Assembly: GCF_000186865.1 (NCBI RefSeq)
Contig: NW_008705565.1
Span: 2,226,796-2,290,795, forward strand
Reading direction: 5' to 3'
From: Aureococcus anophagefferens
Taxonomy: Eukaryota > Sar > Pelagophyceae > Pelagomonadales > Pelagomonadaceae
Length of the DNA: 64,000 nt
The notes under the pieces are model-generated. The model searched no databases, had not been told where the DNA came from, and saw only the letters and a list, made by a program, of their open reading frames with translations. Shown in pieces: positions 37,608-47,740 of this stretch. How positions within the stretch are numbered: the first letter of the stretch is position 1; the number at the start of each line of letters is the position of its first letter. The translations under genes were made by a program, and so were the position numbers.

Positions 37608-40125
37608 ATGGCTTCGGCATTACCCCGCCTGCGCTCAGGCATGTTGGCTTTCGGCTGGTGGTGGTTCGCAATACTGCTGGCCGCGCCGGCGTCGGCGGGC
37701 CTCACGCTGCGGAGCTACGAGAACTCCGGCTTCGTAAGTACGCCGAACGAGGTGGTGCTTCCGGACACGTCGCGCATCGCGCTCCACCCGAATGCGCTCT
37801 CGGGCATCGCGAGCGGCATGCTCGCGCTCCCGGCGGGCACCTGGAACTTCTCCTGCGCCTTCGAGAGCGCGACGCTCGGATTCGTGTGGGTGGACGGGCA
37901 CCTCGTCTGCCAGACCGGCGCCTACGATCTCGCGCCGGGCTCGGGCGACGACCCGCTGCCCGTGCGCAGAAACGCGAGCGTGGCGTTCCGCGCGCACCTC
38001 TACGGCGCCAACGCGTCCGCGCGCGTCCTCTGGGGGCAAGGCGGCGCCGCCCTGGCGCCGATCCCCGCCGCGGCGCTCGACGCGGCGCTCTCGCGCGGCG
38101 AGCGGCTCCGCGACGACACGCAGCGGCGCGCGAGCAGGGGTTGGGGCCACATGCTGCGCGCCGCCGCGTCCGACGGTTCGCGCGTTCCGGACCCCGTCTC
38201 TTCGCAGGCACCGCAACATGCTCACGATGACGAAGCTGCCCGCGGGCGTCGCGCTGACGACGGCGCTCTGCCGCCTCTCGACGGGCGCGTGCGTCGACGT
38301 CGCCGTGCCCGACGGCATCAGCCGCTGCGGCGCGCGCGTGCGGCCGGGGCCCTACGCCATCGACCGCTCCTACGGCGAGTACAGCTTCGGCATGAACGCG
38401 ACGCTGTCCAACGTCTCCGTGGCCTTCTCCGTCGGCGACGGCGGCGAGACGCTCCGGGCGACCTACGCCGCCGTCGGCTGCGGCGCGTGGGACTGCTCCG
38501 ACTTCGCGCTCCGCGTGAGCGGCCGCTTCCTCTGGGCGCGCGAGGGGTCCGTGGCCGTCGGGAACGCGAGCGTGACGTTCGCGCCCGCGGGCCTCGCTCG
38601 AATCGACGTCGCCGCGTCCCGCGCGTTCCTCGCGCCGGACGCGCTGCCGCCGGCGCTCCGGGGCGCGGGCGCGTTCCTCCCCCTCGACTCCGGCTTCGTG
38701 ACGCTGGCGACGACGGCCGAGGACGCCGCGACCGTCCTCGGCGCGATCGTCGACCGCGGGGCGGCGCACCGGGCGCGGACCCACGACAAGGTCGGCGACG
38801 CGCTCGTCGACGCGGCGCTGGCCGTGGAGGCCGCGGCGTCGTGGACGGCGATCTCGACGCCCGCGGAGAACGGTTATGGAGTGCTCATGCCCGTGTCCCG
38901 CGCCTGGAGTCGCGTGCCGCCGGCGGACCCGGACTTCTCCTACGCGATCTTCGACTGGGACAACTTGTTCGCGTCGCTCCTCGCGGCGGTCTCCGGCGGC
39001 GGCGGCGACGACCTCGGCAAGGCCGTCGCCTACTCGAACGTCATCCAGTCCTTCAAGGCCAAGGCCGCCGGGGGCTACCTCGCGAACTGCGCCGGCGGCG
39101 GCTACAAGGACCAGGACCGGTCCGAGCCGCCCGTCGGCGCCAAGGTGCTCCTCGAGCTCCACGACCGCTACGGCGACGACTGGCTCGTGGACCTGCTCTT
39201 CGACGACTGCCTCGACTGGAGCGACTGGGTGCTGCGGACGCGCGTCGCGGAGGTCGGCGGCCTGCCGTTCTACAAGCTCCGGTCCTGGGTGGAGCGGACG
39301 GGCGCGCCGGGCGGCATGCAGGAGGCGCGCTACGAGAGCGGCCTCGACAACTCGCCCATGTACGACTGCGCGACCGCGGACCAGGGCGACGGCTGCGACT
39401 TCTTCGATCGCGAGACGGGCTTCATGGAGCTCGCGGACGTAGGCATGACGTCCATGGCCGCGCAGGAGGCGTACGCGCTCGCGACGCTCGCGGAGCGGAC
39501 GGGCCGCGCCGGCGACGCCCGGACGCTGCGCGCGCGCGGCGACGCCTACGCGAAGGCGGTCCACTCCCTCTGGGACGAGCACCGCGGCGTCTACGCGAAC
39601 CGCGTGCTCACGAACGCGAGCCTCTCCCGCCGCATCTCGCCGACGTCCTTCTACCCCCTCATGGTCACGCGGTCCCTCGACGGCTCGGACGATTTGACAC
39701 GGGCGACCGCTCTGGTGGACGGCTGGCTCACGAACGAAACCCGCTTTTGCGTGAAGAACCGCGGCGACCGCTGCTACTGGGGCCTGCCGTCCATCGCCGC
39801 GGACGACGATGCCTACCCGGCCCTGGGCTACTGGCGCGGCTTCACCTGGGGCCCGATGGCGCTCCTCACCTACTGGAGCCTCGCGGCCTACGACGACGTC
39901 CCGGCCGTCCGCGCGGCGCGCGGCGAGCTCGCGGCGCAGATGGGCGCCATGGTCGTGAACATGTGGCGGCTCCACGGCCACATCTGCGAGAACTACCTGC
40001 CGCACAAGAACGGCACGGAGGTCGACGGGACGGTCTGGCCGAACGAGTGCACGGGGACGACGTTCTACCACTGGGGCGCGCTCGCGGCCTACATCGGCCT
40101 CGTCGAGGCGGGCCATTGGGCTTAG
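37608..40125 (+). CDS. Secreted GH63-like glycoside hydrolase ((alpha/alpha)6 barrel)
   Basis: join(37608..38167, 38208..40125), 825 residues. The ATG at 37608 opens a signal peptide (FGWWWFAILLAAPASAG). The N-terminal beta domain includes WNFSCAFESATLGFVWVDGHLVC. The catalytic part has YAIFDWDNLFASLLAA, a long helical barrel, LPFYKLRSWVERTGAPGGMQEARYESGLDNSPMYD, SFYPLMVTR, YWRGFTWGPMALLTYWSL and ENYLPHKNGTE. These are typical of GH63 and related mannosylglycerate/glucosidase enzymes, where an Asp in the YDWDN-like element and a Glu near the C-terminus act. Many Asn-X-Ser/Thr sites fit secretion. The intron is short. GT at 38168 (40 bp) is favoured, and GC at 38156 (52 bp) also keeps the frame. 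Confidence 0.82.
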
Positions 40126-40339
40126 GTAATGTGACTTCGGTGGCCGCTCGTCTTCCCCGGCCGAGGCGGTCGACCGGCTCGCTCTAGCGCAGTAGGCGAC
40201 CCACCCCGCGCACCACGCGCCGACCTGACGTTCGCTCGCCAAGCGCTTTGCCGCAAAGTCTCTGTCGAGCGCAAGGCGGCACCCCGCCTACGCACACCGC
40301 CTTCGCGCCTGCCTCCACGAGAGCCAGGGAGGTGCCGCG

Positions 40340-41605
40340 ATGGCGACGGGGAACCCCATGTTTGATCGGGTGCTCGCGGGCATGGCGCAGGACTTTAACA
40401 ACCTTTTCGAAGCGTTCTCACCCCATCAGGAACTCAACGGAGGCCGGCAGTTTTTTCAGTTTCACGTCGCCGAGGACCGGGCGCGCACGGCGGATAAGTC
40501 GTGGGAGAAGCAGAAGGAGCTGGGCAACGCGCTCTATCAGAAGCGAGCGTTCCGGGAGGCGGCGGAGCTTTACCGCTCGGCGGCGCTCCTCGCGGAGAGC
40601 CCGTTCGACTTTGACAACGGCGTCATGCAAGCGCTGTTCGACGCGCTCCAAACGTGGCCCGAGGAGTCGGCGCCGGATCGCGTCGTGCACACCGTCGAGC
40701 TGACCACCGAGATCCTCTCCTTTTTGGCGCCGGATAAGCCCCTGGAACGGTCGCTCGACGTCGGCGACGGGAAGACGATGAAGGCCAAGTATCCAAACAA
40801 GGGCGCCGGGATCGCCTGGAGCAACCACGCGGCGGCGTGCCTGGGCGCGGGCGACGCGCAGGAGGCGTTGGAGAGCGCCCGCAAGGCCACCGAGGCCGAC
40901 CCCTCGTTCGTGAGGGCGCACCGCCGCGAAATGAAAGCCTTGCGACAGCTCGGCCGGCGCGACGAAGCGAAGGAGATCGAAGATGAGATCCGCGACTACG
41001 AGAAGCTCGCCGCGGGATACCCCAGCGAATCGCTCGCGCTCATCCAGGTCGGGTGGATCACGCTGGAACGAGCTCGTCTGGTCTACTGCCCTCCGCGATT
41101 CGCGGCGGCCGCCGAGCGGGTCGTCGAGGCGATGGCCGACGACGACGTCAAGAAGGTGGAAGCGCGCGCGTCTCTCGTGCCGTACTGCGGCGGGCAGCTG
41201 CTCATGATGTCGCTCGTTTTCGGCAGCGTGCCGATCGGCCGCGAGATCACGTGCATGGAATGGTCCGTGGTAGATACGGAGGGCGGCGACGTCGTCGACC
41301 AGCCGCCGCAGGGACACGCGTCTCCGAAAGCGCTCGAACGGGCGCCGGCGCGCATCGGTTGCTTCGTCCGAGATCTCGCACTCCACGGCCTCACGGCGGT
41401 GTCCGTGATGCTCGGTCAGGGGCTCACGCAGCACGTGGAACACGTCGAGGCGAAGCTCCGCGAGGGCTTTCCGGGCGTGCACGAACCCTACGCCGACATC
41501 ATCGTGTTCCACGCGAGCACGACGAACGCCGGCGGCCACATGCCCGTACCGATGACGCGGGATTCCTGGGCGCGCTCGAGGGCGGCGCGCGACGCGCGCA
41601 GATGA
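40340..41605 (+). CDS. TPR protein with lower-GC codon use
   Basis: 421 residues from ATG 40340. TPR-like helix pairs are visible at about residues 52-80 (SWEKQKELGNALYQKRAFREAAELYRSAALLA) and about 150-205 (AWSNHAAACLGAGDAQEALESARKATEADPSFVRAHRREMKALRQLGRRDEA). The first is typical of co-chaperone TPRs, with a small-residue GNxxY pattern. The C-terminal about 200 residues (ITLERARLVYCPPRFAAAAERVVEAM to ADIIVFHAS) form an unrecognised domain. Codon use is less GC-biased than in neighbours, with many A/T third positions such as TTT, GAA and CCA. This may mark a recently expanded family or a different origin. Confidence 0.75.
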   Translation: MATGNPMFDRVLAGMAQDFNNLFEAFSPHQELNGGRQFFQFHVAEDRARTADKSWEKQKELGNALYQKRAFREAAELYRSAALLAESPFDFDNGVMQALFDALQTWPEESAPDRVVHTVELTTEILSFLAPDKPLERSLDVGDGKTMKAKYPNKGAGIAWSNHAAACLGAGDAQEALESARKATEADPSFVRAHRREMKALRQLGRRDEAKEIEDEIRDYEKLAAGYPSESLALIQVGWITLERARLVYCPPRFAAAAERVVEAMADDDVKKVEARASLVPYCGGQLLMMSLVFGSVPIGREITCMEWSVVDTEGGDVVDQPPQGHASPKALERAPARIGCFVRDLALHGLTAVSVMLGQGLTQHVEHVEAKLREGFPGVHEPYADIIVFHASTTNAGGHMPVPMTRDSWARSRAARDARR

Positions 41606-41671
41606 CCCGCCTGGACGGCGCGCGCGCCTCCCGCGCGCGACGCGCGCGGCTGGCGCGGATGGCCGTTAGTA

Positions 41672-43881
41672 CTACTCCGGCGCGGGGCTCTCCGGGGCCG
41701 GCGCGGTTTCCGGCGGTGGCCGGAGGTCCTCGGCGTTCTCGACGTACTCGACCTGGGCCTTGAGGGCCTTGGCGAAGGCGTGGAACTCGCCCGTGATGGG
41801 GACCAGCTTCGCCTTGAGGTCGCTGAGCTGGGCGAGGAAGGGTGCGTAGCCGCAGTGGGCCACGGCGACGCCGAGGTGGGCGTGGACGTCCTTGTCGGAC
41901 GCGCCCGTCGCCTGGAGGAGCACGCCCTTCATCGCCGCGGGCAGGAGCGCGTCCGGCGTCCCCGCGAGGAACGTCTCGACGAAGACGTCGAAGGCGTTCC
42001 TCGCGAGGTCGCAGGCCTCGACGAGCTTCTCCTCGAGGCCCAGGACGAGCGCCTGCCACGTCTGCGACGTGAGCACGCGCCGGTCGCGGGGCCCGTGGAG
42101 CCGCGTCCACCCCCGGACGGCCTGCTCGATGGACGGCATGGCCTCGTCGACGCAGCCCCGGAAGATGCGCAACGGCACGAGGTGGGACAGCGTCGACAGC
42201 GTGTAGGAGTGCATCTCGCCGTAGTCGCGCGCCTGCGCGCCGTAGACGCGCGCGAGGATCGGCTCCGCCTCCTTCGCGAGCTCGAACTCCACGAGCGTCA
42301 GCGCGAGGGCGACGGCGGCGTCGAGCGTGTCCGGGCTGTTGGGCCCCTCGAGCGCCTCGAGCACCTCGTGCGCCTCGCGGATGAACTCGAGCGCCTCGTC
42401 GCGGCGGCCGACGCGGTCGAGGACGCGCGACACCTCGGCCTGGACGCGCGCGCCCTCCGAGTGGCGCAGGCCGAGCTTCTCCTGGCAGTCCTTGAAGCAT
42501 AAAAAGCCGATGGCGATGGCCTCCTCGTCGTCGCCCTCGGCGAGCGCGTACTTGATGAGGTTCCGCTGCGCGCGGATCGCGCCGACGTCGTCGCCGCGGT
42601 TCACCGCGAGCGCGTGGCGGCCCCGCGCGACCATGGCCGCGAGGTCGAAGGCCTCGGCGCAGCCGGAGCCCAGCAGGTCCTCGAGCGCGAGCATGCGCAC
42701 CTCGTCCTTGTTGTCGATCGTGCTCACCGTGAGCGCCTTGACGCCGACGACGCCCGCGCCTGCGCGGAACGCGAATCTTCGACCCGACGTCAATGTGAGC
42801 GTAATCGACCGTTTAGACGCCGCAAGGCTTTCTGCCGTGCTTCGAGAACTCCATGAAGAGCAATCGATTCGTCCAAAAATCAGCCGAATCGACTTCGATG
42901 TGACCGAGCTAGAGAATGTCAAAGTTTGGTCAGGCCCACCCAAACCAGTGGTTGAATTCCACACGGGCCCGCGCGGTGCAGGTCCCCGAGCATGGCCGTG
43001 CGCTCCGCGTGGACCGCCTCCTGGCCCAGAAAGTAGGGCCGCAGCTTCGCGTAGGCCGCGACGCTCGACGGCGACAGGCCGTAGAAGGACCGGAGGTGGA
43101 GCTGGCACTCGCAGTTGTGCCAGACGTCGACGTCCGGGTCGTCGCTCGGGACCTTGACGCGCACGGTGTAGAGCGCGTCGCGGTAGCCGTTCCAGCGCGG
43201 GGCGTGGAAGTAGTTCTTGAGGCGCACGATGGACACGGCGCACGTCGACGCCAGAGAGGCGAAGCCGATGCCGGCGATGACGAGCTCGATCTCGGAGTCG
43301 CAGACGATGGAGCAGCGGACGACGTCGTTGATCTTGCAGTTCATGCCGTCGTACCGGCCCCGCACCTTGGCCTCGGCGCGCTCCCGCGTCTTCAACGGCG
43401 CCATGACGAGCTCCGCGTTCGCGGATCCCGCGAGCATCTTCATCTCGCCGTGGAACGTGTCGTAGGCCGCCTCGGCCGCGGCGAAGACGTCGTCGAGGGT
43501 CATGGCGAGGGGGTTCTTGCCGTGCAGGTCCTGCTGGCGCGCCGTGTGCTCGAAGGTCGCGAACTTGGCCGCGTAGTTCTTCGGGTCGTCGCGTTTCGCC
43601 ATATGCTCGAGCCGCCGCTTCGTGTTCAGCGTCTCCTCGACCATGTCGAAGAAGGCGCGCGCCGTCTCGCCGATGCGCACCGCGCCCTTGCTGTTCGAGA
43701 AGGCGCTCTGGAGGGCCCCCATCTTCGACGCGTCGTACTCGTGGCGCGCGCGCGTCGGCGCCGCCGGCGCCGCCTCCTCGCCGGCCTCCTCGTCCGCCGG
43801 GGCGCCCAGCTCCGGCGCCGAGCTCGACGCCAGCAGCCGCGCGGCGTCGAGGCCGCCGCCCGCCGCCGCGACGTCCGCCAT
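41672..43881 (-). CDS. RelA/SpoT-fold nucleotidyltransferase-like domain plus TPR, split by an introner
   Basis: Complement of join(41672..42759, 42975..43881), 664 residues, ATG 43881. Residues about 150-290 resemble the RelA/SpoT synthetase fold: INDVVRCSIVCDSEIELVIAGI, VSIVRLKNYFHAPRWNGYRDALYTVRV and HNCECQLHLRSFYGLS, matching the KNxF..P..xGYRD and E(x)Q patterns. The C-terminal half has TPR-like repeats (ALEFIREAHEVLEALEGPNSPDTLDAAVALALTLVEFELAKEAEPI; SIEQAVRGWTRLHGPRDRRVLTSQTWQALVLGLEE). Real (p)ppGpp synthesis is not shown. The intron 42760-42974 is a GC-AG introner; joining gives LHRAGVVGVKALTVSTIDN. Divergent from the next gene, with 221 bp between starts. Confidence 0.75.
42760..42966 (-). 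mobile_element. Introner, family 1, sense to its gene
   Basis: 207 bp. On the plus strand it starts CTGCGCGGAACGCGAATC and ends TTGAATTCCACACGG. The target duplication GCCCGCGC is perfect (42752-42759 and 42967-42974; GCGCGGGC in the gene sense). The intron is 42760-42974, GC-AG. A GT donor just inside the element (GTGTGG) would break the frame after RAGP. Confidence 0.92.
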
Positions 43882-44102
43882 GGCTCCCGGCGGCGCGCGA
43901 CGACGAGAAGGCGCCCCCCCACGAAGAGAGAGAAGCTCCCCGCGAGGGTTCCATTTGCACCCAAGCCTCAACTATTGTCACATCGTCTCGCCTTGGTGCG
44001 TCGTCGCTGGCCCGCCGTTCCGCGCCGTGCGACCGCGCCAGAACCATTCCGTGGATCCCCGGGCCGCGCGGCGACGCACATCCGCGCCGCCGTTCCGCGA
44101 CC

Positions 44103-45468
44103 ATGCTCGAGTGCCTGACGCTGCCGTGCTTCTTCGACAGCGCCGCGGACATGAGCCTGGTCGCGCGGCCCCTCTGCGTCTACGCGCAGTGGATTTTGAG
44201 CGCCGGGTCGACGAGCGCGGAGACGACCGTGGACCCGACGACGCTGCCGCGCATGCTCCGGTGCCACCTCGTGCTCCTCATCCTCGTGACCATCGTCATG
44301 CTCTTCGAGCACCTCGTCGAGGGCGTCGTCGACGTGCCGGCGTTCGCCATCTCCGCGGTGCAGCTCCTCTGCGCGTCGGGCGCGCTCGCGGTGCTCAACG
44401 CGCCGCGGCGGAACGCCGCGGGGCTCGCGAACCGGCGGTCCGCGCTGCTGGGCTGCTTCCAGCACGCGTCGAACGTCTGCCTCATCGTCGACGTCGTCTT
44501 CTCGGCCGTCTGCGTCGTCGGCGGCCACACGGAGAACGTCGTGAGCGTCGACCTCGCGGTCAAGGTCGCCCTCTTCCTCTTCGTGACGTCGCTGCCCTTC
44601 TTCGCGCTCGACCGCGAGCTCGCGGTCGGCCGGTCGGAGCTCACGTTCGTCTGGAAGATCTGGACGATCGAGGCCGTCGACTTCTGCACGATCCTGTACG
44701 GCGCCATCGACTACGCGCAGCAGGAGCGGAGCGACGGCGAGAAGGACCTCGACGCCTGGAACCGGGAGCACGCCATCCCCGCGGGCGAGCCGCCCGCGAA
44801 CTGGGACTGGGACGACTTCTGGCTCGACTGGTCGCCCGCGCTCCAGGTCTACGTCGCCGCCTTCGCGCTCAACGCCGTGCTCTTCGGCTGCCTCGCGTCC
44901 TGGATTTTAGTGCGCGCGCTCACCAAGGCCGACGACGAGCCGACGGTCGAGCGCGGCGGCTACATGTTCGTCGCGACCTACGTCTTCATCCTCGACGCGT
45001 TCACGGACCTGCCCGCGCGGCTCGGGGCCGCAAAAAGGGTGATTCGGCGTCGCTGCGACGCGCGCGTGCCGCGCGCGCGCGTTCCGGGAAACACGTCCGC
45101 GCGTCGAGGGCGCTTCGAGAGACGATCGCTCGTCCGAGCATCAGCCGAAACGAGTGGAAACCGGCCGAGATGGGAGTTTTTTGACGTTGGGAATGTCGCA
45201 CCCTCGTGCCGCCCAGGTGTGGCTCGCGTCGCTCGTCACGCGCGCCTACGTCCACAACATCTACCTCACCTTCAACGTCATCGTCAACCTCCTCGCGCTC
45301 GTCCGCGGCGTCTACATCTGCCTCGTCGCCTGCCTCCTGCCGCCGGGCAGCCTGTCCGCCGACGCGCCGGAGACGCAGCTGACGCGCTACGGCGCCGACG
45401 GCGCGGGCGCCTACAACCCGGTCCGGCGGCAGCAGCCGGACCGGCGCGCGCTCCCGGAGGCGCCATGA
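44103..45468 (+). CDS. Multi-pass membrane protein, split by an introner
   Basis: join(44103..45014, 45217..45468), 387 residues. At least seven hydrophobic segments are visible, including LRCHLVLLILVTIVMLFEHL, AISAVQLLCASGALAVL, LIVDVVFSAVCVVGG, VALFLFVTSLPFFAL, LQVYVAAFALNAVLFGCLASWILVRAL and LTFNVIVNLLALVRGVYICLVACLL. The family is not recognised. The C-terminal tail is hydrophilic and ends EAP. The intron 45015-45216 is a GC-AG family-2 introner. Removal restores DAFTDLPVWLASLVTRAYVHN, a continuous membrane-associated segment, with phase 0 on both sides. Confidence 0.72.
45023..45216 (+). mobile_element. Introner, family 2, antisense relative to the 49314 copy
   Basis: 194 bp, starting CGGGGCCGCAAAAAGGGTG and ending CACCCTCGTGCCGCCCAG, imperfect inverted repeats. 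The core has CATCAGCCGAAACGAGTGG. The target copies are GCGCGGCT (45015-45022) and GTGTGGCT (45217-45224). The two differences are both C in the donor copy versus T in the exon copy, at CpG positions. The intron is 45015-45216, GC-AG. Confidence 0.87.
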
Positions 45469-45870
45469 TTTTCTTCGTCGGCGGACCCTGCCCCCCCTTC
45501 CAGAACGCGAGGCGCGCCGCCTGCAGCGTAGCACCCACCGGCGCCCTAAGCCCGGAATTCGAACCACTTGCGTGCTACCCCGGGCTTCCTCGAGGGCGAG
45601 GTCCTCAGCGACGTCGAGCTCCAGCGGCACGAGCTCGCGCGGCCCGACGACGTGCCCATCAACTTCGTGCGGTCGCTGTCTATCCAAGTTGACGTTCGCC
45701 CCTTATGCTTGGGGGAACGCGCGCGCGAACACTCGCGGGCCGACTCGTCGCGACGTCGGTCGCGGGGGCTCGCGCGCGCGCGTGCAAATGGTGCCTGGTC
45801 CTACGTCGTGGCGTCCGAGGACTTGTCCGAGGTGTGCGAAGCCCGCCGGCGGCATTCTACTGCTTTGCTC
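45469..45870. other. Spacer with a possible orphan exon
   Basis: About 400 bp. Positions about 45586-45681 on the plus strand read GFLEGEVLSDVELQRHELA and onward to INFVRSL, which has a protein-like composition. It has no ATG nearby and no clear splice partner. It may be an exon of an unidentified gene or a relic. The rest is GC-rich, without a recognised feature. Confidence 0.35.
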
Positions 45871-46392
45871 CTAGGACGCGGCGTCCGCGGCGTCCGCGGC
45901 GTCCGCGGCGTCCGCGGCGTCCGCGGCGTCGCGGGCCGTCTTCGCGTCCGCGGCGAGCGCGGCGAGGTCCGCCGCGGAGAGCGCGAGGTGCTCCGGGTCC
46001 TCCGCGGTGCCCTCGAGGAGCCCCGGCCGGACGAAGAGGACGTAGAGCGCGACGACGGGCAGGTAGCCGTAGTGGAAGCCGTCGAAGTCCGCGACCTCGT
46101 CGCCCGCGTTCGTCGCGCAGGCGCCGCGGCGCGAGAGCTCCGCGAGCGTCGACGCGCCCGTCGCGTCCTTGATGGCCCCGAGGCCCTTGTCGAGGACGGC
46201 GACGATCTCGTCGTCCGCGTCGAGGACGAGGTCGTCGCCGCCCATGTCGTTGGCCTCGACGCGGCCGAGGTACGCGTCGTGCGCGTCGCCGCACTCGAGC
46301 GAGTCCGCGTCCACGCGGCCGAGCAGCGCGCCGCTGCCGTCGTAGCACTCGCCGAGCGCGCCGACGTAGCCGAGGTAGCCCGCGGCGTCGCC
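45871..46392 (-). CDS. C-terminal part of a hypothetical protein (5' end in gap 2)
   Basis: 173 residues from the gap edge to the stop at 45871. The sequence is Asp/Ala/Gly rich and acidic: GDAAGYLGYVGALGECYDGSGALLGRVDADSLECGDAHDAYLGRVEANDMGGDD. It then has VADFDGFHYGYLPVVALYVLFV, a possible membrane-contacting strand, and a C-terminal run of DAA repeats encoded by a 9-bp GCGTCCGCG array. The first segment has repeated LGRVxAxxLExGDA-like units of about 25 residues. No family is recognised. Confidence 0.55.
   Translation of the reverse strand, partial: GDAAGYLGYVGALGECYDGSGALLGRVDADSLECGDAHDAYLGRVEANDMGGDDLVLDADDEIVAVLDKGLGAIKDATGASTLAELSRRGACATNAGDEVADFDGFHYGYLPVVALYVLFVRPGLLEGTAEDPEHLALSAADLAALAADAKTARDAADAADAADAADAADAAS
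45878..45929. repeat. 9-bp tandem repeat encoding (DAA)n
   Basis: About five copies of GCGTCCGCG in the last coding segment of the minus-strand gene. The period is a multiple of three and so preserves the frame. Confidence 0.9.
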
Positions 46393-46656
46393 NNNNNNNN
46401 NNNNNNNNNNNNNNNNNNNNNNNNNNNNNNNNNNNNNNNNNNNNNNNNNNNNNNNNNNNNNNNNNNNNNNNNNNNNNNNNNNNNNNNNNNNNNNNNNNNN
46501 NNNNNNNNNNNNNNNNNNNNNNNNNNNNNNNNNNNNNNNNNNNNNNNNNNNNNNNNNNNNNNNNNNNNNNNNNNNNNNNNNNNNNNNNNNNNNNNNNNNN
46601 NNNNNNNNNNNNNNNNNNNNNNNNNNNNNNNNNNNNNNNNNNNNNNNNNNNNNNNN
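46393..46656. other. Assembly gap 2
   Basis: A run of 264 N between two divergent partial genes. It probably hides both starts and their shared promoter. Confidence 1.
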
Positions 46657-46657
46657 G

Positions 46658-47530
46658 TCGACGACGCGCAAGACGCGCCCGCCGCCCTCGGGCCGCTACG
46701 ACGAGCCCCCGCCCTGGACGCCCGTGACCCCGGCGGACGGCGGCTACGAGAAGGCCGCGTCCACGCGCGCCCGCTCCGAGTGGCCGTCGCGCGGCGCCCG
46801 CGTCGTTCGGAGCCGCCGGCGCGGCGCGCGACCCGACGCGTCGCAGGTACGCCGACGACTGGAAGCAGTGCCTGGCCCTCATCCCCCTCGGCACGTCGGA
46901 CGCGGCGAAGAAGAAATTCAGCGACCGCGTCAAGAAGCTCGGCGAGGACTGGGGCAAGGACGCGCTCTTCGACACTTTGGACGCGAGGCAGCGGTCGCTG
47001 CTCTGGTACGCCGTCGGTTCCCGCGCCGGCGAACCTCGTCGGCGACCTCGGGGGCCGCGTTCGGGCGCATCCGCGCGTCGAGAAGGGGCGCGTCCGCGGT
47101 CCGCGCCCGAACGCGCGGAATCCGACCGAGAGGTCGCCGCGCGCGCTCCCCCCGCCGCGCGCGCTCTCCTCCCGATTCCGCGCCGCGCGCGCCCCCCGCA
47201 CCCGCCTTTTCCCAGGTCGACGCGAACGACCTCTACGCGGTGAAGATCATCATCCGCAAGACGACGACGGACGGCCTCGCGCGCCACCTGAGCCGCAACC
47301 GCGAGTCGGCGCGGAAGAACCCGCTCACGCTCGCGCGCGACCGCGAGGACCTCGAGCACATCCGCGCGCTCCTCGCCGCCGTGCCCGTCATGCCGCCGAA
47401 CTCGCCGCCGCGCGTGCGGAGCGCCCGGGCCAAGAGCGCCCAGCTCGAGGCGGCGCTCTACGGCTTCGACGAGGAGGCGAAGAAGAGCTCCGCGCGGAAG
47501 CAGCGCAAGAACAGCTGCGCCGTGAGCTAG
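46658..47530 (+). CDS. Basic protein with a C-terminal CaaX prenylation box (5' end in gap 2)
   Basis: Proposed join(46658..46785, 46847..47012, 47216..47530), about 202 residues visible. The core reads YADDWKQCLALIPLGTSDAAKKKFSDRVKKLGEDWGKDALFDTLDARQRSLLWYA-VDANDLYAVKIIIRKTT. A Glu/Arg-rich helix follows, and the end is a polybasic ARKQRKNSCAVS. CAVS is a CaaX motif (farnesyl type by the last Ser), and with the basic stretch it predicts membrane attachment. The 203-bp intron 47013-47215 (GTCGGT...TTTTCCCAG) is well supported by frame on both sides. The 61-bp intron 46786-46846 is less certain. The domain family is not recognised. Confidence 0.6.
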   Translation, partial: STTRKTRPPPSGRYDEPPPWTPVTPADGGYEKAASTRARSEWPSRGARVVRSRRRGARPDASQVRRRLEAVPGPHPPRHVGRGEEEIQRPRQEARRGLGQGRALRHFGREAAVAALVRRRFPRRRTSSATSGAAFGRIRASRRGASAVRARTRGIRPRGRRARSPRRARSPPDSAPRAPPAPAFSQVDANDLYAVKIIIRKTTTDGLARHLSRNRESARKNPLTLARDREDLEHIRALLAAVPVMPPNSPPRVRSARAKSAQLEAALYGFDEEAKKSSARKQRKNSCAVS

Positions 47531-47740
47531 CGGCGCCCCCGTGGCGGCGTCGGCGCCGCGTCCCCGTGTCCCCCCTAAGCCCCTTTCGAAACTGCCGGGC
47601 CGGCGACGACCGACCGGTCGGGAGGGCGTCGTCCGCCGCGCGGCGGACCCCGGCCGCCCGGCCCAGCGGCGGGTCGAGCGCCTCGGAGAGCTCGAGAGCG
47701 CCGAAGGTGAACAAGCACAGCGGCAGCCGGAGCGAGCGCG

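Noticed and set aside
45545..45600. T-arm-like GGTTCGAATTC on the minus strand
   Set aside because: The T stem does not pair and no D-arm or anticodon arm is found upstream.
45586..45681. Protein-like fragment GFLEGEVLSDVELQRHELA
   Set aside because: No start, splice partner or family could be found; kept only as a note on the spacer.
14873..46656. Long frames reading through the two N runs
   Set aside because: The N runs have arbitrary length, so a frame continuing across them has no meaning.
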